Assembly (NCBI GenBank): GCA_949987565.1
Contig: OX465110.1
Span: forward strand, 16,470,394-16,534,393
Length of the DNA: 64,000 nucleotides
From: Luidia sarsii
Taxonomy: Eukaryota; Echinodermata; Asteroidea; Paxillosida; Luidiidae
Reading direction: 5' to 3'
Shown here: positions 1-11,100 of the stretch, one piece after another
Layout: each line of letters begins with the position of its first letter
Position numbering within the stretch: the first letter of the stretch is position 1
Program-made: the position numbers and the translations under genes
The notes under the pieces: generated by a model
The model's input: only the letters and a program-made list of their open reading frames with translations
Databases searched by the model: none
What the model was told of the DNA's origin: nothing

Positions 1-190
1 CTGGACCTATTTGGAAACTTCCGGGGACCCTACTTCCCCGTGAAAAAATCGTAAAACCCCAGGGTTTTCTCCCTCTACCCTACCCCCCTAGCAGGGGTAA
101 AAATCCCCGGGGAAAAGTTTATACCCGGGATTTCTTCGTGTGAATAGCCCAACCGAAATCCCCGGGAATTTCGTCTTGTGTGAAAGCCTC
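1..190. repeat. Probable MITE end with repeated CCCCGGGA boxes
   Basis: The first 190 bases repeat short boxes such as ATCCCCGGGGAAAA, ACCCGGGATTTC and ATCCCCGGGAATTTCG, spaced by runs of C and A. They end in a segment reading CGTCTTGTGTGAAAGCC. This looks like one side of a short non-autonomous transposon cut by the window edge. No reading frame here resembles a gene. Element identity is inference. Confidence 0.35.
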
Positions 191-1030
191 CCCTGTTGTT
201 GGATGAGAGCTCTATAAAATTAATAAACCCTTCTAACCCGCCACCCCTATCAGTAAAGTGGACTATCCCATACTCGAGTCCTCTTCAAAGGGCGCCACGC
301 ATCAGACAGAATGTGAGTTGTGACGCCATATTGCAATTTTACGAACAAACTCAACGTACGTTGTGGCTATTTCACTTCAGGTTCGTACATTATTTGATTC
401 TTTTCACGCTAAGCTATAAAATTAATCAATTAAAATTCCCTTTGTGTGGGGAATAATGACAGAAACATTAAGTGTTCTTTATATGTTAATTTGTGGCCTC
501 AGGCGGCCTAAATTCCGACGCCCTTTGCCACTTTATTGCAATTCAATGTTGGCCCGTTTGGTTTGGGCGAAGGTTTCCCCCCGGCATTGAGTCTAGTTAG
601 CAAATGGGGGTGCCTAGCCCGTCTTTCCCGTCGACGCATCGCCCAACTTGGAGAGCTAACGTTAATTTTTACCATTCAATGTGTTGTGTATTGGCACCCA
701 GACTCAATTTCAACTTGGCCGGCAATTTTTGGTTTTCGAAGCAACACTTCAATTAAATGAAATTAACATTAAGGTATAGAATCCGTGCACATTGTAATGT
801 TATTGTTAGTAAAGTTATACTTCAAATGCTTTGCCAAAAGTTAAACTGCTGTAAATACTAAATATTGTAAAAGTAAAACTCAAAACAAAAACTTATCATC
901 TAACCCAATTCATCGGGGTCATCGTGGTTAATGCATTTTTTTCCATAATTATGACGAAGAAAATGAGAGCAAGGCTTACAAAAAGTTACACTGTAACTTA
1001 CAGTTTGATAAATACTTTTTGAAAAGTTAA
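191..1030. other. Upstream intergenic, no gene seen
   Basis: This is AT-rich sequence. The two short open frames (196-456 and 536-760) have no recognisable family character and no splice context. Together with 1150-1536 it is the upstream region of the first zinc-finger gene. A 5' non-coding exon could lie here but cannot be placed from sequence alone. Confidence 0.5.
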
Positions 1031-1035
1031 ATATT

Positions 1036-1148
1036 AATTCAACTCCTGAAGACGAGCAGAGTACATGTACACTGTTCGAAACGTCGAGTTCCCCCCGGTT
1101 CTTCTCAGAACCACACTTACTCACAAAAGAGAATTTACATGGTGTCAC
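1036..1148 (+). repeat. Repeat with hammerhead-like core (GAAACGTC family)
   Basis: This dispersed repeat reads AACTC, CTGAAGA (1046-1052), a hairpin-forming stretch, GAAAC then GTC (1078-1085), GAGTT, followed by a conserved tail ending in a motif like CATGGTGTCACCGCAAAC. GAGCAG (1054-1059) pairs with CTGTTC (1072-1077), and AACTC pairs with GAGTT. Related copies lie near 7.8-8.0, 33.4, 34.9, 40.3, 44.7 and 45.1 kb. The order of parts resembles a hammerhead ribozyme with a minimal helix III, but there is one extra base between the core and helix II, so activity is not implied. Confidence 0.55.
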
Positions 1149-1536
1149 CGCAAACTTAATTATCCTGAATATTAATTGACATTAATAAACAAATTACAAA
1201 TGCTTTTCCCCCTCGAGTTTTGGTATAAAGATGAACTACGCATGATATTTACATGTAAGCTAACAATTCTATAATTAAACTTTAAGGCACAAACATTTTA
1301 TTTTTAGAGCTATATAGTAGTCCCACTTACTGGGCCGCTAGGATCTCCCCTTAGACGAGTTTTGAGATTATCTGTCGCACTAGCTAGTATAGACTAGAGC
1401 TATAGAGGGTCTGATATTTCAATTCTTGCAGGATCTTTCTCAAATGCTGAGTTGCTGTTGGTTCCCTTTTTCAGATTGTTTGAGTTTTTCCTCTTGAAGT
1501 TTTAAAAGAGATCTTTCCATCTTGAAGACAGCCACC

Positions 1537-4500
1537 ATGGACCAAGATTCATCAGGTAATGAGGTTTTTGAGATGAGAGCAATGGTTTCATCCCTAGATT
1601 CTTGCTCGATAGCTTTACCACGTTACAAAACAAAAAAATAGTTCTGCTTCCGCGGTTACCGGACCGACCCTATTTCTAGCCTGTGACCCTAAATTTTCTA
1701 TTGGGATATAATGATGATAAAAATCAATGAGTAATTTGACCACAAGCAGATGCCTCCATATGATTGTAGACAAAAAAAATTGGCCCCCAAAAAGAATTGG
1801 CCAAAGACCTACCTACATACCCTATTTTGAAATGCCATGTAATCAGAAGCAGAACTGATTTTTGTTTTGCCTAAGACTAAGAGATTTTGTCATCAACAGA
1901 TTTTGTAAATTTGGAAAAAAAGCAGGGGGGAGGGGGAAAGGGGGGGGGTTGGACGATGTGATCCCTGGAAATATATGACAAATTGAAAAAGTTCCCAGTA
2001 ATTTTTTCCTTTGTTTGTTGACATGTATGGCAGTTATTGGTTGAATACTTCTGGCTGGCACCACTATCCCAGCAATTGTTGACTGTTTTGGGAAGGCCAC
2101 TATCTAAGGACTCTATGTAGCTCAGATAAGAGTGCCGGTGCGCAACAACCAGAGGTGTCAAGTTCAAGTCTGGGCCCAGTCTGATTTTCCTTTGCTGTTT
2201 TTTTTCAAAAAGGGGTTAAGATTTCCCAGCTAGTTTTTCCATTTTGTTTTTTATTTTAAAGATTTTGTGTCTTTGTATTTTTTGTGTTCTTTTCATTCAA
2301 GCACTGGTATTTCATTTCAAGTACTGGTATCTGCTAATGAGCCTTGTAATAAATGACTATTGACCGTTAGCCCTTACAATTACTGACATTTCAAAATACT
2401 AAAACTGTGCTTGTTTTGTGAAGTATAATAATTCATTATGATATTTTTTTCTCCCTTTGAGCAGTGAGGGCCTCAACATTTTTGAAATAAAAAAAAATAA
2501 TTTCTATACAATTGTTGGCATCATACCTCCTTTCTCATTCAGATGATGGGGATGTCTTCTCCTGTGGCCGCTGTAAGCAGCAGTTCTCCAGCATTGGCAG
2601 TTTCAATCGGCACAAGAAAAGCCGGGAATGCCGGAGGACCAAACAGGACACAGTCGAGGGTCAGTCCCAGGCCTCCAGTACAGGTCAGTTGGTTATTAAA
2701 TGGCTTCACGAAATGTCTTTATTTGGATGTGGAATTATCCCAACGCTACAGAATGTATTGGAGGTATCAACATGAAATTGCAGACCACGGAATTAGCATT
2801 AGATTGCTATCTAGTTATATGTCTCCATAACTGATGTACCGAGAGAAATTTTAAATACCCATTAAGTTCTCCTTCTAATCCAATATAAATTTTTAAATAT
2901 TTAAACAAGCATTACCATCTTCTGCATGCACCATAATTGACCATTTTTACCCACCGGTCCACATTGTTACTGTTTCAGAGACTACTCCACCCAAATCCTT
3001 AAAAGGCCAGTACATTATATCAAGTTGTGATCCCAGTGCTTTTAATTCTTCAGGAAAATCAGGAAATGCAGCCCAATAAACTCTGGATCACGGAATTCAT
3101 CTCCATTCAGGATGCAAAGCCTGCCCTCTGTAGACGTCTGATTTGTAATTTATTGAGCTCAAGAACAAATACATTACATTACATTACATAGGGTGACAGT
3201 GAGAACTTGAGTTTAGAAAACCCCCTTTAAAAAAAAAAGTTATTGACTCCATATCATTTTTATTCCATCTTTTTGTTTTGTTCTGTCCTCAGCAGCAGAA
3301 GAAAACGAGATGTCAGAGAGTCTTCCGGGCTCCTTACAAAAGGTCCTCTCATCTGGGAGCACGAGTCCCCTCATGGCTTTGCCTCAGGAGCCGATATTGG
3401 CCGACCAGGACTCCTCCCAGTCGTCGTTCGCCAGACTTCAGGAAGTACTCGCCTCCCTCGTGGCGCAAGTGGCTGGCCAGATGGAGCTACCCTCGGGCGG
3501 TTCGGAGCTCCAAGATGGCCAGGCACTGAGTCATGTCGTGGAGAGACTACTGGCATCGCCCGGCAGAGAGGTGAATCCGAGCGCAAGACCCAGTCCAGTG
3601 GCAGCTCCAACCCTCACTGACCGAGTCGACAGAGGGAGTGAGGAGAAATTGAGAAGACAGACAGCAGCCACCAGCCTGTGTAACGTCTCAACAATACCAA
3701 GTGGAAAGGCTTCAGAGGTTCCTCTTGAAGATGTGGCAGACATGAGAGACGAACCTCCATCCTGTGTCACAGACTCAGATCTAAGAACTGAACAGACAGT
3801 GAGCACAACTGACGGCATCACAACTGCAGATCAAAGGCCAACGGGACAACCAGCGTTACCCTCAGACGGAGAACAGAGCAAGGAGAATCTGGAAAATTCT
3901 GCCGTGCCTACTGAAGAAAGCGATCAAAGTACATCACAGACAGGTTTGCCAACAGAAGCAGTGGTGCAGCAACCTATGGCGATCCCGGAAGAACTTCAAA
4001 ACACCCCGCCGGTGGTCTGCAAATTTTGCTCAGAGGTCCTCAAAAATGCAGACACCCTCTTCACTCATTACAGGGAGATTCACAAGATGAAGAGTGGGGC
4101 TGCACTGGAGTTCCTCCGGCAATCTGCCTTCAAGAGAAAACGAGGGCGTCCGCCCAAAGGGACAAGCGCTAAGAAGAGCAAACCCGTTCTTTGCTCTCAC
4201 TGCAGCGTCTCGTTCAACAGCAAAACAGTCTTTGCGGCCCACATTAGAAAATACCATCAGCAGACTGCCGCAGCGATGTCATCTTACAAGACGGAGGACT
4301 TGCCCTCTGGAAGGCGGCGCAAGTGCTCCCGTTGCAGCTTCCACACAACCTCCTCCAAAGATCTAACCGCTCATATGCACAGCTGTCGCGGCAACAAAGT
4401 CCAGAGTGGCGGGGAGGAGCCGCACCGGATGCAGAAAGAGGCACCTCCTGAGGCACCTCCAAGAACTAACAATCGAAGGAAAAGAGCCAAGGTTGTTCAA

Positions 4501-6348
4501 GACGATGCTGTAGACACGGATGAAGTTTGGGCAGATACTGAGGATTGGGAGGACGATGATGAAGACGATGACGATCAGCTGTACGAGGAGACGGAAGTGA
4601 GCAGCGTGCCTCTCAGAGGCCAAGTGACATGTCCAGAGTGCCACAAAAAAATGCATTCCCGTGGACTCAAGCGCCATCAGGTTCGCTGCGCCAATAAGAA
4701 CCGCTACGTGTGCTTGCTCTGCCAGCACAAGTCCCGCGAGTCCTACGACCACACCATCCACGTGGACAATCACAGGACTTGGGTGAAAGCCCAGTCTTGC
4801 TGGGTCAATGATAGCGCCTCCAAAGAGCCAGAGCCAAACCCAGCCGACGAGGTTGCTCATCCAGCAGAGGCAGCCGCAGAATCCGCCGACAGCACGCCGA
4901 GGTTGCTTCTCGGGGAGTCCACCACGTTCATTGCGAATGGGGATAAGCTCTACTATGCCTCAACAGTGGATCTAGAGGAGCTAGCCCTTATCACACACAT
5001 GCAAAGTGAGAATAAATCACCACCACAGGACCCGAAATCAACAGTCCCCGGTGAATCCAACGATGATCTGAAACGATTGGACATTGTCTCGACGGCTACA
5101 GACAAGAGCGGGGATGCTGACGGTGCAAGCTCCCCGTCAGGTGCTCAGGAGCTCAAAGCTGTGAGCGGAGAAGACAAAAAGCTCAATCCGCGCGACCTGA
5201 AATGCAAAATATGCTACACCTGGTTTGGGCGATCCAACTTTCCCAAGCATATGCTCCAGGCTCACAGTATGGTCAAGCGCTTCCAGTGCCGGGAGAAATC
5301 CTGCAAGTCCATCTTTCCCACGTTGGAGGAGTTCAAAGGCCATATCTCCACCCATTCCGCAGTAGTGGAGAACATGTTCCGGTGCGGCTGTCGGGGCTGT
5401 GTGAATCGCCGACTGGTCACCCCCGAGAAGATGGACGTCATCCGCAAAGAGAAGATGCGGGACTATTACAGACACATGAGCCACAAATGCAGCAAGTGCT
5501 GGGTGAAGTTCCCCAGCCAGGGAAGTCTGGACAGACACTTGAAGAGAGAGAGCCACCACCACCCTTGCAGCATCTGCGGCAAGATTCAAGTCAGCAAGAG
5601 GCAGCTTCGCATGCACATGGTCATGCATCAAGCAGAGCGGGCCTACCTCTGCGAGGTCTGCGGCCAGAAGTTCAAGACCAAGCGCGACCTCAACAAGCAC
5701 TCCTTCTCCCACAACAACATCCGGCCGTACAAGTGCCCCGACTGCGGCAAGAGTTTCAGCTTCCGGAACAAGATGACCAGACACATGGTGACGGTGCACT
5801 CGGTCAAAAAGCCGCACACCTGCAACTGGCCCAACTGCAACCGTGCGTTCTCTCGCAAGGACAAGCTCAACGACCACGCCAAGACCCACCAGGTGTCCTT
5901 TCCCTACAAGTGTCTCCAATGCAACAAGGGGTTCTACCGCAAGGATAATCTGAAGGACCACGAAATACTGCACACAAGGGAATTCCGCTTCCGTTGCACC
6001 GAGTGTAACAGGGGATTCATGCGACCCAAAATCCTGCAGCGTCACTACCAGGTGGAGCACGCCGACATCTCCTTCCAAGACCCTGCCCCAGCACAGGACA
6101 GTCAGACAGAGTCTCCAAACCGGCCAGTCACTGACCAGCAGCAGATAAGCTACCTGCTCTGTGACCAATATGTCTATGCAAACATTGAACAGTTTAACTC
6201 ACTGCAGGTCAGTGGTCAGGAGACAGAGGTCCAGCTGATGACAGGGCATGCGCTACAGGAGGCTGCCGCTGTCTTAGGCAATGGATCGAGTCAGTTCCAG
6301 ATCGATGGGGTGGACACCACTTTCCCTGTCATGACTCTGGGCACATAG
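1537..6348 (+). CDS. Multi-C2H2 zinc-finger protein, 1071 aa, unnamed
   Basis: Three exons join in phase: 1537-1555, 2543-2683 and 3293-6348. The start ATG sits in a perfect Kozak context (gccaccATGg). Exon 2 carries an N-terminal CxxC finger (CGRCKQQF) resembling the first finger of ZNF341, E4F1 and ZFP64. Further on are C2H2 fingers near residues 296, 354, 398, 500 and 527, an AT-hook (RKRGRPPKG, about 336-344), a strongly acidic run near 471-490, and a C-terminal array of about nine fingers from 691 to 980. The C-terminal tail is Gln/Val-rich. The family is sequence-specific nuclear DNA-binding proteins. The exon 3 acceptor is a CAGCAGCAG triplet, so tandem acceptor use could add or drop an alanine. 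I do not recognise a one-to-one vertebrate orthologue. BANP ends tail to tail with it. Confidence 0.9.
1950..2200 (+). mobile_element. tRNA-derived SINE, family A (degenerate copy)
   Basis: In intron 1 of the first zinc-finger gene. It follows the order of the better copies at 27.7 and 32.1 kb: GTGATCCCTGGA, TATGGCAGTTATTGG, TTGGGAAGGCCACTATCTAAGG, then a tRNA-like part with box A (TAGCTCAGATAAGAG) and box B (GTTCAAGTCTG). It is older than the other two copies, with several substitutions. Confidence 0.65.
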
Positions 6349-7780
6349 TCAGGCACACTGATGACAGATGCACATCAATTGAACTGCAGGTTGCAAACTG
6401 ATTGCACTAACAAATTTGGTGTTGGAAGGTAGAAGGCACCACTCCCCCTCATGTAAAGAAAATCCTAAAATGAAAAAAAATCTTCTTAGTTGCAAAAACA
6501 TGAAATAACGCATGTACATGTACCATGTTTACCATGAGTACCATTGTGTGGAAACATTATTCACAGATAATTATGTAGAGAATTGAGCCCACTCACCAAT
6601 GGAACTCTTAAACAGTACTCGATGATTATTTGATTTTCAGTAGGTGCCTCTGCTATACTTTGTTTTATTTGGGAATTTAAAGATACTTTTGATGCTTTGT
6701 CAAAACATATACAGTATGTGCATTGGTCAAAGACCTACGATACCTGTATGAGGTGATTTGAAATGGTTCATTTCAGATTGATCAAGTTACTGAGGTGTCA
6801 TGTAAAAGATTTTCCCACACAAGGTTTATCAATCACCTCCCTGAATGTTATTAACTTGTTTTGTAGATTTATACAACGAAAAGAACCAAACCTTTAAAAA
6901 AGGGTTGTTTTTTTGAGCTAATTTAATTTACTCTGAGGCACCTGTCGAGTCTTAAGAAGAATAATCTATAATTAATAATTATAAGGATTCAACATAAGGT
7001 CAAGTAAAGATTCCAAAACAGCAATATCAGCTTTTGTCAAATTGAAATACTTTACAATGCTTCTTTAAAATACTCTTTTAATCTTGCGAATATACACCTA
7101 TATACAATTGTTACATCAAATTATTGCATGCTGAAGAGGATGACAAGATTTTCCTGAAAGTCGTTTATGGAGAACCATCAACCTTTCTCATTTCAATCAA
7201 AGCAAGCAGAATGATTTACCACAAAAAGTAATGTCAACATAAAATGCTAAAGTAAAATCATTATGTATAATTCAAGGTAATTATGAGTGGGAAAATAGGA
7301 GTTATGTTTGTTTTTCTAAGAATTTGTTTTGAAATACTGTTGGAAAGTAAATTTTCTTTCAAAATCTAAAAAATCTCAATAACCTGATCATTTCAAATAA
7401 CTTTTTGTAACCTGTTGCATATAGGGTGAAGTGATTACAAGTTCAGATTTGAAGAATCTATTGGAAAGGCACAAAATAAGAAACTAACTTGGGCCAAAAA
7501 CCATCTAGCCAATGTGGCTTACTGTAGGAGGTTGTTGGTGTTGGGAAAGGTTTTTTCGATCTATTGTCATAAAACTAGCCCTGACTTTCATTCAAAGACT
7601 TCAATGGCCACAGCAGACTTGTTGGACCATCACAAAGGCTTCTCTGATTTCACCTCTTGAGCAAAGCTAAACGATCCAAGGCAAACTGCCCGTCCCAGTC
7701 ATTAGGGATACATCACCACCCTTGCCTTTCTTGTCCTCCAATGTGAAGCAAGGGTGGGCAGGTTTGACTTTCCTGTGAAT
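6349..7780. other. 3' flank between two convergent genes
   Basis: AT-rich sequence downstream of the first zinc-finger stop codon, on the far side of the BANP stop. It should hold the 3' UTRs of both convergent genes. I see no convincing AATAAA that can be assigned to either with confidence, and no coding potential. Confidence 0.5.
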
Positions 7781-7786
7781 GGAAGG

Positions 7787-8035
7787 TTTGCGGTGACATC
7801 ATGTAGCATCTCTCTTTCAAGGAGTGTGGCTCTGAAAAGAGCCATTAACTCAAACATTTCGGACACTGCGTAGTGTACTCTGCCCTTCATCAGGAGACAT
7901 CCTGAGTCTCCTGACAAAAGGCAGAGCATGCTACCCGAAACGTTGAATAAACGACTCTTTACAGAGCCACACTCCTTTCTCGAAAGAGAAGTGCTACATG
8001 GTATCACAGCAAACCTTCCACTTAGTATATCCACC
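7787..8035. repeat. Large inverted repeat of the GAAACGTC family
   Basis: Two arms face each other across about 7905. The left arm begins with TTTGCGGTGACATCATG and contains GGCTCTGAAAAGAGCC. The right arm contains CGAAACGTTGAATAA, ACAGAGCCACACTCC and ends with CATGGTATCACAGCAAACC. On the minus strand the left arm reads CTCCTGATGAAGGGCAGAG, then GTCCGAAATG. This is the most complete two-armed copy of the family at 1036. It lies in or next to the BANP 3' UTR. Confidence 0.65.
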
Positions 8036-8114
8036 ATGCAAACCTTCAAGTCTTATCTTTGCTCTGAATGCTTGGCCTGCTGAGATCCAGTGGCTCTGTT
8101 AGACCACACTGACA

Positions 8115-11100
8115 TCAAGCAGTGACAACCTCCTGGTGTTCCTCGTGACCTGGGTGGTGCTCGACGCTGATGCTGGGGTCGTTTTGCTGCAGGACCAGGG
8201 TGGTCTCTGTCCTGCCGTCTGGTAGCTCCTCCACCATGGCTATCTGAATCTCTCCAGTCTGGGTGATGTTGATCTGACCCTCGTGTAGCTGAATACCGTC
8301 CTGATCGATTTTCACCTGGATATTTTTGAGGAAGTTTTCAGAGGAGAATCAACCAGAAGCAGGGCTAGAAATATCCACTGGACTGCGGACTGAGTCTAGT
8401 GATTTCTGCGTCGGTCTAGTTCAGAGTTTGACCACACTTGACCGGCTGTCTAGTGTTTTTTTTTTTCTTGCACGATGAACAAAATGACATTCATTCATTC
8501 AGATATTGTAAAAAATGTTCAGGTCCAGTAAGATTCTTCAGTTACTAGACCTGCTGTCTAGTGCCCTGAAAAGGTCTGCATGTACCTACTGTACATTACA
8601 CAGGCCACATTACAAGGGAGGAACTAACAAGGCAGCAGACATACTGCAAGCAAACAAAATTCTTGCACTCAGACAACTAACAAATCTATTGCAGTATAGA
8701 TGGTGCATTATCGAGGTCTTAAAAGGTTAGATTCTTTTCTGTTGTGTTTGCAACTGTTTTAGTTTGCTCTCATGGGGGGGCACTGTTCACTTGCACTGTA
8801 ACCTTGCAGTCAGGCAGACAGTGTTTACAATACAAGGTGAAGTTACACGCCAGCCAAGTCAAGCTCGTATCTTGTGTCCGTTCATTTCACATATCCAACA
8901 CTTTCTATACCACATGAGGGGTTAGTCTTTGTCAGTAATGGGGCCAGACCGCCATAGTCTCTGAATTGGGAGCTGAGCTGCAGACCCCAACCCCAAGCCT
9001 CACCTTCTTGAGGACTGACCGTGCATCCTGCTGGTCCAACTGTTCCTGGTCCACGGGTATCTGCATGTGGACCCTGTGCACCTGGCCGCCTTCTTCAGAG
9101 CTGTGTGTGTTGTTCAAACTGTCACTGCCATACTGGAAGACACAGGAAGATGGCCATGCCTTCAGCAATGTTCAAAGGGTAACCGACTCCATAGGAAAAT
9201 GTGAAACCCAGTGAAGTGAACCCCATCATTGCCCCTTTGAATGGCCCATGTCTATTGCTGCATTCTGTGCTCTCACAACGGCCTAAATCTATGCTCCCCT
9301 CTATGGCCTTTTTTTCTATTGCTTCCTTTATGTCCTCATATCCTCTATGATCCTTCCTCCATGACCCCTCTGATGCTATATCTATATCCCACTTTTATGA
9401 GCCAATTCACCTATCACTCTATGCCCCTCTTCCATGCCCCTCCCCTTTACAGCCTCCTTCTACACTACATCACCTTATGTCCCACTCTTATGAGCCAATT
9501 CACCTGCTATCCCTATATGTCCCTCTTATTATTCCCCTCCCCCTCTGTAGCCTCTTTTTATACTACATGTACATCACCTTATATTCCACTTTTATGGGCC
9601 AATTCACCTATCACTCTATGCCCCTCCCCCTCTATAGCCTTCTTCTACACTACATTACCTTATATCTCACTCTTATGAGCCAATTCACCTGCTATCACTC
9701 TATGCCCCTCTTCTATGCCCCTCCTCTCTATAGCCTCCTACACTACATTACATTATATCCCACTCTTATGAGCCAATTCACCTGCTATCACTCTATGCCC
9801 CTCTTCTATGCCCCTCCTCTCTATAGCCTCCTACACTACATTACATTATATCCCACTCTTATGAGCCAATTCACCTGCTATCACTCTATGCCCCTCTTCT
9901 ATGCCCCTTCCCCCTCAATAGCCTCCAATAGCATCATTTCATGGCCTTCATCACAGTCACCCCTATGGTATAATGCAAGCAGTCGGCACACCCATTACTC
10001 ACACTCTCCTCCAGCATGTCCCTGTCTGGGACCTTGTAGCCAAAAGCCTTGACGGTCAGCGGCAGTCCACGCTGCTTTCGACGGAAGGCGGTGCGGCACT
10101 TGGAGTCGATGTTCATCCTGATCCGATGCCACTCAATGTCCGAGATCACGTAGTGCTTGATCAGATGGCCTGAATCCAAGTGAAGAACCCAAAGACAGTG
10201 GTCACAGGATGAGACTGACTACCGTAAGTCCGTGAGACTGACTACCGTAAGTCCGTGAGACTGACTACCGTAAGTCCGTGAGACTGACTACCGTAAGTCC
10301 GTGAGACTGACTACCGTAAGTCCGTGAGACTGACTACCGTAAGTCCGTGAGACTGACTACCGTAAGTCCGTGAGACTGACTACCGTAAGTCCGTGAGACT
10401 GACTACCGTAAGTCCGTGAGACTGACTACCGTAAGTCCGTGAGACTGACTACCGTAAGTCCGTGAGACTGACTACCGTAAGTCCGTGAGACTGACTACCA
10501 TAAGTCCGTGAGACTGACTACCGTAAGTCCGTAACTGCCCAAAACAGGAAACGGCTAATCCCAAATTTGTCTCCGGGTCATCCAAGCGAGCAGTTTGAGA
10601 TTTAGATTACCGGTACTTTTTTTTCCTTTGAATCATTCAGTAGATCTTGTCATGGCTGCTCGTGACCACTACAATAGGACTATGACAACCCTTTGCAAGA
10701 CTGAACAGGTCTGAGAGAGGACATTCAACCAGAGATTTTAGTCGGTCAATCCATCTAGCCCCAGGCCTTCCGGGCTACCTGTTACCTTCCACCCGACCTT
10801 GCATCATGACTTCCTCTAGGCTAGCACCCTCACGCCTGTGACCCAATGTGACCCAATATAGCCGCGCACTTGAATACTTCCCTCCAATACTCACATCTGA
10901 GTCCATAGATCATCAGTGGGTTCAGCTGCTTCTTGCCGTGCTTGCCTGTTCCCGACAGGTTGGAGGTGGCCTGCGTCTCGCGGTCAAAGAGGTAGTCCAA
11001 CAACTTGAGGGCGCACTTTTCTGGTGTTTTGGAGGTCTGCATTACGTGAAGCATGTCACTGTTCACAGAGACAGGTTTGAGGATGGGGTGTAAAAAAAAA

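Noticed and set aside
5137..6168. 343-residue open frame on the minus strand
   Set aside because: It is antisense to the finger array of the first zinc-finger gene; its composition mirrors the codon bias of that exon.
9241..10052. Long overlapping plus-strand open frames
   Set aside because: They are translations of the 93-bp minisatellite inside a BANP intron and show only repeated Leu/Pro/Tyr/Ser segments.
10211..10532. CRISPR-like array
   Set aside because: The units are contiguous with no spacers and the DNA is eukaryotic.
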